Counted from the first letter of the stretch, positions 8,904 to 17,471 are shown. The stretch: DNA of 64,000 bases from JBALVT01 sp045110675 (GCA_045110675.1 JBGCGJ010000012.1:3857-67856); one strand, 5' to 3'. Translations and numbers: made by a program. The notes: a model not told the origin generated them from the letters alone.

Positions 8904-9956
8904 ATGTCGAAAATGAAAGGCCCCGGAATATTCTTGGCGCAATTTTTAGGTGATCAAGCTCCCTTCGATACTTTGCCCAATATCGCGAAATGGGCGGCGG
9001 ATTTAGGTTACAAGGGGCTGCAGGTCCCAACCGGAGACCTGGGGCTCGTCGACCTTGAGCTTGCAGCACAAAGTAGAGACTACTGTGACGAGCTAAACGG
9101 GGTGTGCGCTGAAGCGGGCGTAGAAATTTCCGAGTTGTCGACCCACCTGCAGGGTCAGCTGGTGGCCGTTCACCCGGCGTATGACGAGCAATTCGATGTG
9201 TTCGCGCCGCAACAGCTTCGCGGTAACCCAACGGCTCGACAGAAATGGGCGGTGGATCAACTGATTCTGGCGGCGAAGGCAAGTCAGAATTTAGGACTCA
9301 ATGCCCACGCCACTTTTTCAGGCGCTTTGTTATGGCACACGATGTATCCCTGGCCTCAGAGACCCGAGGGTTTGGTTGAGACAGGTTTCAAAGAGTTGGC
9401 CAACAGATGGCTGCCTATATTGAATGCTTTTGAAGATGCGGGCGTTGACCTGTGCTACGAAATTCATCCCGGTGAAGATATCCACGACGGTATTACCTTT
9501 GAGCGATTTCTGGAAGCGACGGGAAATCATTCGCGCTGTCATATCCTATACGACCCCAGCCATTTCCTTTTGCAGCAATTGGATTATTTGCAATTCATCG
9601 ATTTCTATCACGAGCGGATAAAAATGTTTCACGTGAAGGACGCCGAGTTTAAGCCCAATGGCAAAAGCGGCGTTTACGGTGGTTACCAGGCTTGGACCGA
9701 TCGCCCGGGACGCTTTCGATCACTGGGAGACGGCCAGGTGGATTTCAGTGGTATCTTTAGTCAGTTTGCAAAATATGCTTATGACGGCTGGGCGATTCTG
9801 GAATGGGAGTGCGCCTTCAAGCACCCTGAAGACGGGGCGAGAGAGGGCGCTCTGTTTATTGAGCGGCATATGATACGAACAACGGATCGCGCCTTTGATG
9901 ATTTTGCTGGTGAGGGATCCGACGAAGCCAAGAACCGCAGGATACTGGGTTTATAG
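8904..9956 (+). CDS. Sugar phosphate isomerase/epimerase, xylose isomerase-like TIM barrel
   Basis: A 350-residue protein of the AP2/xylose isomerase-like TIM-barrel superfamily. Probable metal ligands appear in order: Glu in CYEIHPGED, Asp and His in ILYDPSHF, His-x-x-Asp in FHVKDAEF, and Glu in ILEWECAF. Members isomerise, epimerise or dehydrate sugars and keto-inositols. It sits 67 bases after the Gfo/Idh gene and 49 before the transporter, so it probably acts on that enzyme's product. The exact substrate cannot be read from the sequence. Confidence 0.88.
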   Translation: MSKMKGPGIFLAQFLGDQAPFDTLPNIAKWAADLGYKGLQVPTGDLGLVDLELAAQSRDYCDELNGVCAEAGVEISELSTHLQGQLVAVHPAYDEQFDVFAPQQLRGNPTARQKWAVDQLILAAKASQNLGLNAHATFSGALLWHTMYPWPQRPEGLVETGFKELANRWLPILNAFEDAGVDLCYEIHPGEDIHDGITFERFLEATGNHSRCHILYDPSHFLLQQLDYLQFIDFYHERIKMFHVKDAEFKPNGKSGVYGGYQAWTDRPGRFRSLGDGQVDFSGIFSQFAKYAYDGWAILEWECAFKHPEDGAREGALFIERHMIRTTDRAFDDFAGEGSDEAKNRRILGL

Positions 9957-10005
9957 CCTGGCCTATACCTGCCGCAATAACAATAAGTGAGCTGGAGATC
10001 TATCC

Positions 10006-11289
10006 ATGAAAAACACCGAGATTGATCGGAAACGTCTTTATTACGTGGGCAATCTGTCCATTTTTATGATTGGGCTGGGTTTTGCCGTGCGAGCTAATAT
10101 CGCACCCAATTTGCAGGCGGATATTTACGACCAGATTGACCTAGCCAACTCCGCAGCGATGGTGGGAGAGGCGATCGGTATCACCTTTACCGGATTTGCA
10201 CTGACGCTACTGTTCGGCAGCGCGCTTGTTGACCTGGTGGGTATGAAGCGAATGCTACTGTTGGCAGCGCTCGGATACGTCGTCGGCGCAGCTGGATTAA
10301 TGTACGCGACTACCATGCCCATTGATGGTGGCATTGAAATGATGGTTCTGATTAGTCTGCTGCTCACTGGTTTGGGTTGGGGGGCGGTAGAGGCGGCGTC
10401 CAATCCGATGGTCGCCTCCTTGTATCCGGAAGAAAAAACACATCGCTTGAATATTCTACATGCTTGGTGGCCTGCGGGAATTGTCGTTGGGGGGTTGATG
10501 GGCGTAGCCATCAATGCGTTTGATTTGCCCTGGGAATTGAACATGTTTGTGCTCTTGATTCCTGCCCTTATCCTCGCCTGGATGGTCGCTAGTTCCGCGT
10601 TCCCTGTGTCCGAGCGTGTGGCATCCGGAGTGACCTATGGAGAGATGTTTGGTGAGCTTATGCGCCGGCCGCTTTTTTGGGTGTTCTGGCTGTGTATGTT
10701 TTTAGTGGCTGCATCTGAATTGGCTCCTGGGCAGTGGGTAAACATCACGCTGTCGAATATTGTCGGCATGCAGGGAATTTTACTTCTGGTCTACGTCAGC
10801 GCGCTGATGTTTGTGATGCGGCACTTCGCCGGCCCGATTGTGGCCCGTATTTCTTCGGTAGGTTTGATGTTTGTCAGTTGTATTGCGGCGGGAATAGGAC
10901 TGTATGCGCTGAGTTTGTCCACCACGCCCGCGACGGCTTTTGCAGCGGCTACCATTTGGGCGATTGGTGTGTGCTACATGTGGCCGACGATGCTTGCGAT
11001 TATCTCGGAGCGCTTTCCCCGAGGGGGTGCGTTGGCGATGGGTATGATGGGTTTTGCCGGAGGTATGGCGATTCAGTTTGTGCTGCCGAAAATGGGAGCG
11101 ATTTTTGATACTGCCAAGGCCGAGGCTGCCGGTGGTGCGGAAAAACTTGCAGGCTTGTCACCCGAGGCAATGGAAGAAGTGATTCGCTATGCCTCGGTAG
11201 AGTCTTTTCAGTCGGTGGCCATTGTTCCCATTTTGTTACTGCCTGTTTTTGGGGCTATCTGGATTTACGACCGATCGCGAAAATCCTGA
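10006..11289 (+). CDS. MFS transporter (probable sugar permease)
   Basis: A 427-residue inner-membrane protein with about 12 hydrophobic helices. The inter-helix motif after helix 2 reads GSALVDLVGMKRMLLLAALG, matching the MFS G-x-L-x-D-x-x-G-x-(K/R) loop. WGAVEAASNPMVASLYPEEKTHRLNILHAWWPAG resembles sugar permeases of the fucose/glucose group. GGAG lies eight bases before the ATG. As the third gene of the sugar operon it is the likely importer of the substrate. Its stop is three bases from the stop of the convergent lysR gene. Confidence 0.88.
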   Translation: MKNTEIDRKRLYYVGNLSIFMIGLGFAVRANIAPNLQADIYDQIDLANSAAMVGEAIGITFTGFALTLLFGSALVDLVGMKRMLLLAALGYVVGAAGLMYATTMPIDGGIEMMVLISLLLTGLGWGAVEAASNPMVASLYPEEKTHRLNILHAWWPAGIVVGGLMGVAINAFDLPWELNMFVLLIPALILAWMVASSAFPVSERVASGVTYGEMFGELMRRPLFWVFWLCMFLVAASELAPGQWVNITLSNIVGMQGILLLVYVSALMFVMRHFAGPIVARISSVGLMFVSCIAAGIGLYALSLSTTPATAFAAATIWAIGVCYMWPTMLAIISERFPRGGALAMGMMGFAGGMAIQFVLPKMGAIFDTAKAEAAGGAEKLAGLSPEAMEEVIRYASVESFQSVAIVPILLLPVFGAIWIYDRSRKS

Positions 11290-11292
11290 TTC

Positions 11293-12192
11293 CTATTTAG
11301 GGCGTTTTTGTCGATCCATGTTGAGGCAGGTTTGCATCCAGGCTTCCACGGCCTCCGCATGGATTCTCTTTTTCGGAACCACAAAGTAAAACGTCCGCCG
11401 CATATCTCGTTTAGGTAATTTCAGTGGTACGAGATCGCCGTTGGCGAAATTCTTCTGCAATACAATTTCCGACAGGCAGCCGATACCCAGTCCGGATTCA
11501 ACGGCGTTTTTAATCGCTTCGTTGTGCTTAAATTCAAGGTAAATGTTGATGTCGGGCAGAAGCCCCGCGAGTGCTTTTTCAAAAGTATGGCGCGCCCCTG
11601 AGTCGGGTTCCCGCAGAATCCACATGGCCTCTTTGATGTCTTTGGTTTGCAGCGTCTTCTTCCTGGCCAGGGGGTGGTTGGCAGCGCAAAACACTTGCAG
11701 TTCATCTTCGCGCCATGGAATAAGGGTCAAATCTCTGTGTTGAACTTCACCCTCAATCATACCTACGTCAACCTCGTAGTTGAGCACTTTTGCTACTACA
11801 TCTGGCGTGTTGGCAATATCAAGCTGCACATCAGCCCGGGGATACTGTTCAAGGTATTTCGCCAGGTAGCGAGTCGCGAGATGATTTCCGATGGTAAAAC
11901 TCGCTCCCACTTTCAAATGGCCAACATCCTTGTGGGTTTTGAGTGACAGATCAAAATTGTGGCAGTGAGTGAGAAGATTTTCAGCCTCCTTGCGCATCGT
12001 CTGCCCAATGGCGTTGAGCGCCAGTTTGTTGCTCACTCGGTCGAACAAGCTTACCTCGTAGGTGTGCTCGAGGTTGAGCAGCGCTTCACTGGCTGCCGAT
12101 TGAGACATGTGGAGACTCTCTGCGGCCTTGGATATATTTTGAAATTTGGCGACAGCGAGGAAGATTTCCAATTGCCTAAGTGTGAATCGCAT
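11293..12192 (-). CDS. LysR-family transcriptional regulator
   Basis: A 299-residue LysR regulator. The N-terminal helix-turn-helix is FTLRQLEIFLAVAKFQNISKAAESLHMSQSAASEAL; the effector domain (about residues 90-290) contains LKVGASFTIGNHLATRYL and ESGLGIGCLSEIVLQ. The HTH and effector pattern resemble the YeiE/CysL-type group, some of which respond to sulfur compounds. It is divergent from cysC-sat-ppa, so it probably controls that module. It could instead serve the convergent sugar operon. Confidence 0.88.
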   Translation of the reverse strand: MRFTLRQLEIFLAVAKFQNISKAAESLHMSQSAASEALLNLEHTYEVSLFDRVSNKLALNAIGQTMRKEAENLLTHCHNFDLSLKTHKDVGHLKVGASFTIGNHLATRYLAKYLEQYPRADVQLDIANTPDVVAKVLNYEVDVGMIEGEVQHRDLTLIPWREDELQVFCAANHPLARKKTLQTKDIKEAMWILREPDSGARHTFEKALAGLLPDINIYLEFKHNEAIKNAVESGLGIGCLSEIVLQKNFANGDLVPLKLPKRDMRRTFYFVVPKKRIHAEAVEAWMQTCLNMDRQKRPK

Positions 12193-12218
12193 TGTGATTC
12201 TCCGAGAGAGTTATTTAC

Positions 12219-12249
12219 TACCGGTAATTCCGATAGCATTATCCATAAT
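12219..12249. promoter_or_regulatory. Short palindromes in the lysR-cysC divergent region
   Basis: TACCGGTA (12219-12226) and ATTAT-CC-ATAAT (12238-12249) lie just upstream of lysR, in the 179 bases separating it from cysC. LysR regulators normally bind AT-rich dyads in such divergent gaps, so these are candidate sites. Neither is long enough to be convincing alone. I found no good -35/-10 pair here. Confidence 0.3.
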
Positions 12250-12371
12250 ATCCTGATTTACAACTGGTTTCCTAGGCCTTATTATTCGCGCCCGTTTATA
12301 TACGTCTTGACGCTTCCTATTCGATTGGGACTCGAGATGAACCGCCCTAAAAACAAGTAAAGGAACTCGAA

Positions 12372-12989
12372 ATGGCTGAGCAGAAAGCAACGAATGTACA
12401 TTGGCACGAAGGCGATATAACTCGCGAGCACCGAACAAAACTATTGGGCCATAAAGGCGCTACTCTCTGGTTTACCGGGCTCTCCGGCAGCGGTAAGAGC
12501 ACCATCGCTGTTGAACTCGAGGGCACCCTGAACGAGATGGGAGTTTTGTCTTACCGCCTGGATGGTGACAACGTTCGCTTGGGTATCAACAAAAATCTGG
12601 GCTTCACTGCAGATGACCGAACCGAGAACATTCGCCGTATCGGTGAAATCTCAAAATTGTTTGTCGATACCGGCATAGTAGCCCTCAGCAGCTTTATCAG
12701 CCCCTACGCGGCCGATCGCGATCAGGTGAGAGCCTTACACGACGCAGCCGGCATGGATTTTATTGAGATATTCGTCGATTGTTCACTGGAGTCCGCAGAG
12801 AGCCGCGACCCCAAGGGTTTGTACAAGAAAGCGCGAGCCGGGGAGATCAAAAACTTCACCGGCATCGACGATCCCTATGAAGAGCCGAGGGCGGCTGAGA
12901 TCCATCTTCACTCAGATAAGCAATCCCTGGCGGAAGAAATCGCGACTATTTTAGCGGTATTGCGCGAACGCAATATTATTCCCGCCTGA
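12372..12989 (+). CDS. cysC: Adenylylsulfate (APS) kinase
   Basis: A 205-residue APS kinase, which phosphorylates APS to PAPS using ATP. The P-loop GLSGSGKST is at residues 36-44. YRLDGDNVRLGINKNLGF binds APS, and LSSFISPYAADRDQVR contains the active-site Ser. SRDPKGLYKKARAGEIKNFTGIDDPYE is the usual C-terminal signature. AAGGA lies seven bases before the start. It is followed 35 bases later by sat on the same strand. There is no PAPS reductase or sulfotransferase gene nearby. Confidence 0.95.
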   Translation: MAEQKATNVHWHEGDITREHRTKLLGHKGATLWFTGLSGSGKSTIAVELEGTLNEMGVLSYRLDGDNVRLGINKNLGFTADDRTENIRRIGEISKLFVDTGIVALSSFISPYAADRDQVRALHDAAGMDFIEIFVDCSLESAESRDPKGLYKKARAGEIKNFTGIDDPYEEPRAAEIHLHSDKQSLAEEIATILAVLRERNIIPA

Positions 12990-13024
12990 ACCGATCGTAC
13001 TGAATCGAATAATTGGAGAAAAAA

Positions 13025-14212
13025 ATGATTAAACCTCATGGATCTGAACAGCTGGATGCACGCTATGTCGCGGACCAGACCAAGCGTGAAGCCCTACTCA
13101 AAGAAGCAGCAGGCCTGCCTTCGCTGCTACTGAATTCTGCTGCGGCGGCCAATGCTGTGATGCTCGGTGCGGGCTATTTTAATCCGCTCAATGGTTATAT
13201 GAACCTTACTGATTCGCTTAGCGTTGCAGAAAAGCTGCACACAGTAGATGGTCTTTTTTGGCCGGTTCCGATTGTGAATCTAACGGATGAAACCGGTATC
13301 CAAGCCAATACTCGAATCGCACTGCTAGACCCCAATGTCGAGGGCAATCCTGTCATCGCGATTATGGATGTCGACGCGGTTGAGGCTGTCAGCGAAGAGC
13401 AGATGGATTTCATGGCCGAGAAGATTTACCGGACCTTGGATCCAGCGCACCCAGGTGTTGCGACGTTTAAATCTCTGGGTCGCACCATGGTCTCTGGTGC
13501 GATCGAGGTTCTGAGCCTATCCTACTTTCAAGCCGACTTCCCAGATACATTTCGAACCGCTGTGCAGATCCGTGAAGAAATCGCAGCCAATGGATGGAAC
13601 AAGGTTGTCGCCTTCCAGACACGAAACCCGATGCACCGAGCACACGAAGAACTGTGCCGCATGGCGATGGAAGACCTGGGCGCCGATGGCATCCTGATTC
13701 ACATGTTGCTGGGCAAACTCAAGCCAGGTGATATTCCCGCCGATGTGCGCGATGCTTCTATTCGCAAAATGGTGGAACTGTATTTCCCTGAAAACACCGT
13801 CATGATTACCGGCTATGGATTCGATATGCTTTATGCCGGGCCCCGTGAAGCGGTGCTGCACGCAGTGTTCCGCCAGAACTGCGGTTGTACCCATCTTATT
13901 GTTGGCCGCGATCATGCAGGGGTAGGGGATTACTATGGTGGATTTGACGCTCAAACCATCTTCGATGAAGAAGTCCCCGACGATGCATTGGAGTTGGAAA
14001 TCTACCGGGCAGACCATACGGCTTTCAGTAAAAAACTGGGTAAAGTCGTGATGATGAAAGACGCACCTGATCACACAAAGGACGACTTCGTTCTGTTGTC
14101 GGGTACTGCCGTTCGAGAAATGTTGGATAAGGGTATTGCCCCGCCGCCTGAGTTTTCCCGGCCGGAAGTGGCAAAAATACTGTCTGACTACTATCAGAGT
14201 CTGAATAGCTAA
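13025..14212 (+). CDS. sat: ATP sulfurylase (homomeric Sat type)
   Basis: A 395-residue sulfate adenylyltransferase that makes APS and pyrophosphate from sulfate and ATP. The nucleotide-binding signature is QTRNPMHRAHEEL, followed by GPREAVLHAVFRQNCGCTHLIVGRDHAGVGDYYG and LSGTAVREML. It is the single-chain Sat type, not the CysDN heterodimer. ATG 13025 is chosen because GGAG sits six bases upstream; an in-frame TTG at 13013 has no such site. Sat occurs in both assimilation and sulfur oxidation. The adjacent cysC and ppa point to the PAPS-forming direction here. Confidence 0.95.
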   Translation: MIKPHGSEQLDARYVADQTKREALLKEAAGLPSLLLNSAAAANAVMLGAGYFNPLNGYMNLTDSLSVAEKLHTVDGLFWPVPIVNLTDETGIQANTRIALLDPNVEGNPVIAIMDVDAVEAVSEEQMDFMAEKIYRTLDPAHPGVATFKSLGRTMVSGAIEVLSLSYFQADFPDTFRTAVQIREEIAANGWNKVVAFQTRNPMHRAHEELCRMAMEDLGADGILIHMLLGKLKPGDIPADVRDASIRKMVELYFPENTVMITGYGFDMLYAGPREAVLHAVFRQNCGCTHLIVGRDHAGVGDYYGGFDAQTIFDEEVPDDALELEIYRADHTAFSKKLGKVVMMKDAPDHTKDDFVLLSGTAVREMLDKGIAPPPEFSRPEVAKILSDYYQSLNS

Positions 14213-14320
14213 CGAACCGGTTTGGACAGCTAGCCCGACTCAACCTACACTTTTTCAGCCGTTACCCGAATTGCGTGACAATATCGGGGCGGCTCTTATG
14301 ATCACCTAGGAGTAATGAAG

Positions 14321-14947
14321 ATGTACGAGAATACTGAATACAATCGCTGGCGCCGGCATCCCTGGCACGGTCTTAAGGCGATCCCGAATGACGCCCGACC
14401 CGATGTGGTAACCGCCTATATCGAAATTACTCCCAGTGACGTGGTCAAATATGAAATTGATAAAGTCTCCGGTTTCTTAATGGTCGATAGACCCCAGCGA
14501 ACCACTTCTAGTCCTCCCGCTTTGTACGGCTTTATCCCTCAGACCTATTGCGGCGAGACCGTTGCGGCGATGTGCGATGATGCTGATGAGGCCGACGGTG
14601 ATCCCCTGGATATCTGTGTGTTCTCCGAGCGTCTCATCACCAAATCGGATATTTTGTTGAGCGCTAGAGTTGTTGGCGGAATCCAGATGGTTGATGACGG
14701 CGAGGCGGACGACAAAATTATCGCAGTGCTCGAGGGAGACAACATCTGGGGTGACGTCAACGACATTGCCGATCTTCCAGCCATCAAGACCGAGCGTTTG
14801 CAGCATTACTTCTCGACTTACAAAATGATCCCAGGGAAGTCTATCAACATCAAGGTAGACCATGTATACGGCCGGGAGGAAGCTCTCAAAGTGATCGCTG
14901 CTTCTATGGCTGACTATGAAGCAGGCTTTGGTCACCTTCACGATTGA
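14321..14947 (+). CDS. ppa: Inorganic pyrophosphatase, family I
   Basis: A protein of 208 residues with the family I signature DGDPLDICV, whose three Asp bind magnesium. YGFIPQTYCGE upstream and DDKIIAVLEGDNIW downstream match the fold. It hydrolyses pyrophosphate to phosphate. Because Sat releases pyrophosphate and is thermodynamically uphill, its position right after sat makes functional sense. ATG 14321 is preferred over ATG 14315: AGGAG at 14308-14312 is eight bases from the former but only two from the latter. Confidence 0.93.
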   Translation: MYENTEYNRWRRHPWHGLKAIPNDARPDVVTAYIEITPSDVVKYEIDKVSGFLMVDRPQRTTSSPPALYGFIPQTYCGETVAAMCDDADEADGDPLDICVFSERLITKSDILLSARVVGGIQMVDDGEADDKIIAVLEGDNIWGDVNDIADLPAIKTERLQHYFSTYKMIPGKSINIKVDHVYGREEALKVIAASMADYEAGFGHLHD

Positions 14948-14995
14948 TAACCAGGTTGCGCCACATGGCACTGGACGATTTAGGAGTTATAAACG

Positions 14996-15952
14996 ATGTC
15001 TTACTATGATCTTTTCAACGGCGATGCTGATGGCATCTGCGCACTGATTCAACTGCGCAAAGCTGATCCGCGAAATTCAACGCTGGTGACCGGGGTAAAG
15101 CGAGACATTAATCTGCTGGCAAAGGTTGATGCGGGTGCGGGCGATGAGGTCACCATTCTCGACGTATCCATGGATAAGAACAGTGAGGCGCTCGCTCAGA
15201 CACTGGCCAAAGGAGCCCAGGTGTTCTATGTGGATCACCATTTCCCTGGCACCATTCCCGATCACCCCAATCTCACAGCGATAGTCAATGAGTCGCCGGA
15301 TGTGTGCACTGCGGCGCTGGTCAATGGCCACTTACAGGGCGCCTTTCTGGATTGGGCTGTTGTGGGTGCCTTTGGCGATAACCTCAAGGAGACCGCACGG
15401 ACTTTGGCTCAGCCACTGAATCTCTCGGAGGCTGATTTGTCCTCCCTGGAGGATCTGGGTACTTACATCAATTACAACGGCTATGGTCCATCCATCGAGG
15501 ATTTGCACTTTGATCCAATGGATTTGTATCGGAAACTTTATTCGGCTCCCGGTCCTTTGGAATTTGTTCGCTCGTCTGCCGATTTCGAAAAACTGAGTAC
15601 AGGTTATCGGCAAGACATGGCGATGGCCGAGCAGCTTCAGGCGAGTCACCTAAGTGACACTACGGCTGTATTTTCTTTGCCCAATGAGGCTTGGGCCAGA
15701 CGGGTCAGCGGTGTTTACAGCAATGATCTGGCGACGGATAACCCGGAACGAGCTCATGCAGTGCTCACTGAAAAGGCGAATGGGAATTACCTTGTTAGTG
15801 TTCGGGCGCCTTTGAGTAATAAGCGTGGTGCGGCGGAGTTGTGTATGCAGTTTCCTACGGGTGGTGGGAGGGCTGCTGCTGCGGGGATTAATGATTTGCC
15901 GGGTGATTCTTTGGGTGCTTTTGTTGAGGCTTTTGAGTTGGCTTATAAGTGA
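14996..15952 (+). CDS. DHH-family phosphoesterase
   Basis: A 318-residue protein with the DHH-family metal motifs GDADG (residues 9-13), DHH (80-82) and a C-terminal DHHA1-like glycine-rich GGGRAAAAGIN. The family includes NrnA, which hydrolyses short oligonucleotides and 3',5'-pAp. Its place in the cysC-sat-ppa module suggests it may clear pAp left after PAPS use, a job done by CysQ in E. coli; this is inference. AGGAG lies nine bases before the ATG. The last 45 or so codons are unusually rich in T-ending codons compared with the rest. Confidence 0.85.
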   Translation: MSYYDLFNGDADGICALIQLRKADPRNSTLVTGVKRDINLLAKVDAGAGDEVTILDVSMDKNSEALAQTLAKGAQVFYVDHHFPGTIPDHPNLTAIVNESPDVCTAALVNGHLQGAFLDWAVVGAFGDNLKETARTLAQPLNLSEADLSSLEDLGTYINYNGYGPSIEDLHFDPMDLYRKLYSAPGPLEFVRSSADFEKLSTGYRQDMAMAEQLQASHLSDTTAVFSLPNEAWARRVSGVYSNDLATDNPERAHAVLTEKANGNYLVSVRAPLSNKRGAAELCMQFPTGGGRAAAAGINDLPGDSLGAFVEAFELAYK

Positions 15953-15979
15953 CGCTGGTCCGAGTTGGTGAATGGGACC

Positions 15980-16106
15980 GGTGCCGCACTGAGTGGAAGT
16001 GGTCTGGACACGCCGCAAGTACATCCTTGTAGGCTTGGGCTGCGGATGGCCGCCCCCAGCATCCATCCCTCACACAGTCCCGACAACTTCCACTCAATGC
16101 GACACC
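15980..16106. repeat. REP-like intergenic palindromic element
   Basis: Two 21-base arms, 15980-16000 and 16086-16106, are inverted repeats matching at 19 positions (core CGCACTGAGTGGAAGT against the complement of ACTTCCACTCAATGCG). The 85 bases between contain smaller dyads, for example TACA-TCCT-TGTA at 16020-16031 and GGATG with CATCC. The element fills the gap between the converging DHH and phosphoribosyltransferase genes. This resembles the dispersed REP/BIME-type elements of many gammaproteobacteria. Only one copy is present in this window, so dispersal is not shown here. Confidence 0.6.
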
Positions 16107-16124
16107 TCCGTGCGACTTTTTGGC

Positions 16125-16685
16125 TTACAAGTGATTTTTGATTATGCCGTAGAGTTCGGGTCGATTTTCTGCGATTTCCTCAGGGCTCAGGCCTTCCAGG
16201 GAGTGTGGGTATTTCAACCAATCTTCTGTCTCGTGTAGATAGTAGTCAGGAACGCGCTCGGTTTGATTGCGGGTGGGTTTGTAGTAGGGCACTGCAACAC
16301 GGATATCGTGGGGTGTGTTTAATCTGGCTTTTTCCTGTAGATGTTCGATTACCGCATTGATGGTATGCCCGGTGTCGAACACGTCGTCGACGATGAGCAA
16401 TTTGTCTTCCTGGGTCACTGTCTTGATTAAATAATTCATGCCGTGGATGCGAATCTGGGAATCCCGCCCGTCTATCCCGCTGTAGGAAGAGGTTCGAATC
16501 GCTATATGATCGGTTTTGATTCCCTGGTGCGCTAGCAGTTCCTGCACCGCAATCCCCATGGGAGTTCCACCGCGCCAGATGGCGGTGATAATGGTGGGTT
16601 CGAATCCATCTGCCAGTATGTTCGCGCCTAGCTTGAAGGATTCTTCCAGAAGCTGCTGCGCTGACAAGTAGGTTTTTGTCGTCAT
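16125..16685 (-). CDS. Phosphoribosyltransferase (hypoxanthine type)
   Basis: A protein of 186 residues with the PRPP-binding signature LLIVDDVFDTGHT and an N-terminal AIWRGGTPMG loop, as in type I purine phosphoribosyltransferases. IRVAVPYYKPTRN and VPDYYLHETEDWL match hypoxanthine phosphoribosyltransferase-like proteins. It would make IMP or GMP from free base and PRPP. ATG 16685 is used; TTG 16697 is a possible earlier start. It is head to head with a paralogue at 16782, 96 bases away. Confidence 0.85.
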   Translation of the reverse strand: MTTKTYLSAQQLLEESFKLGANILADGFEPTIITAIWRGGTPMGIAVQELLAHQGIKTDHIAIRTSSYSGIDGRDSQIRIHGMNYLIKTVTQEDKLLIVDDVFDTGHTINAVIEHLQEKARLNTPHDIRVAVPYYKPTRNQTERVPDYYLHETEDWLKYPHSLEGLSPEEIAENRPELYGIIKNHL

Positions 16686-16781
16686 AGGTGAATCCAATAG
16701 GTCGAGCGTGTATGGGGCGTGGTTTAATGCGTTGGAGACGTAGTATAGTCAGCTCATAGGATATGTGTAGAGGATTTGCTG

Positions 16782-17381
16782 GTGAGTAGTCCCCCGGTCG
16801 TTGAAAAGCAGTACATAGAAGAGGAATCTTTGCTTCAGGACTCCTATCGACTCGCAGTAAAGATATACGAAAGTGGTTTTCGCCCGGACTTTATCGTTGG
16901 CGTGTGGCGAGGTGGATCTACCGTCGGTATTTATGTTCAGGAGTGTCTCCAATATCTGGGTGTGAAAACCGACCATATTGCGATTCGTACGTCTTATCGC
17001 GGCATGGATGACTATCTGGCTCGGCTGGATCGCGATGACGAAATTCGTGTTCATGGGCTCCAGTATTTGATTGAAAACCTCAATCAGCAGGATTCACTGC
17101 TCATTGTCGATGACGTATTCAGCACCGGGCGCAATGTGGAGGCCGTGATTAACCGCCTGGCATCCAAAACCAAGCGCAATATGCCTGGCGATCTCAGATT
17201 GGCGGTTCCGTTCTATAAGCCGGCGAGAAATGTGACCGGACGGGTTCCCGACTACTACCTCCATGAGACTGACAATTGGCTGGTTCTGCCCTATGAGCTA
17301 ACGGGGTTGAGCGAACAGGAGATTAGCCAGAATAAGCCCTGGATGTTACCCATTTTAGAAGGCTTAAAACGGGCAAACTAG
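16782..17381 (+). CDS. Phosphoribosyltransferase paralogue
   Basis: A protein of 199 residues, paralogous to the divergent neighbour. It shares VWRGGSTVGIYVQECL, KTDHIAIRTS, LLIVDDVFSTGRN (PRPP site), AVPFYKPARN and VPDYYLHETDNWL. An extra segment, MDDYLARLDRDDE, follows the IRTSYRG loop. GTG 16782 is chosen since AGAGGA at 16769-16774 lies seven bases upstream; TTG 16776 would be too close. The two copies may differ in base specificity, or one may be regulatory like PyrR. Neither can be decided from sequence. Confidence 0.82.
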   Translation: MSSPPVVEKQYIEEESLLQDSYRLAVKIYESGFRPDFIVGVWRGGSTVGIYVQECLQYLGVKTDHIAIRTSYRGMDDYLARLDRDDEIRVHGLQYLIENLNQQDSLLIVDDVFSTGRNVEAVINRLASKTKRNMPGDLRLAVPFYKPARNVTGRVPDYYLHETDNWLVLPYELTGLSEQEISQNKPWMLPILEGLKRAN

Positions 17382-17427
17382 TTCCGTTTTGCAGTGGGGC
17401 AGGTGCTTTTGTCTCTTTCGCCGCCGC

Positions 17428-17456
17428 TTGACAATAGTTACAGGTGAAACTAATAT
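17428..17456 (+). promoter_or_regulatory. Sigma-70-type promoter of hpd
   Basis: A perfect -35 TTGACA (17428-17433) and a -10 TAATAT (17451-17456) are separated by exactly 17 bases. The start codon of hpd is about 70 bases downstream. This is the best canonical promoter in the window. Confidence 0.75.
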
Positions 17457-17471
17457 TGTTGCATCTGTAAC
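17437..17471. promoter_or_regulatory. Inverted repeat overlapping the hpd promoter
   Basis: GTTACAGGTG (17437-17446) and CATCTGTAAC (17462-17471) are inverted repeats matching at nine of ten positions, with 15 bases between. The left arm sits in the -35/-10 spacer and the right arm just after the -10 element, where a bound repressor would block RNA polymerase. The identity of the regulator is unknown; no regulator gene is adjacent. Confidence 0.5.
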
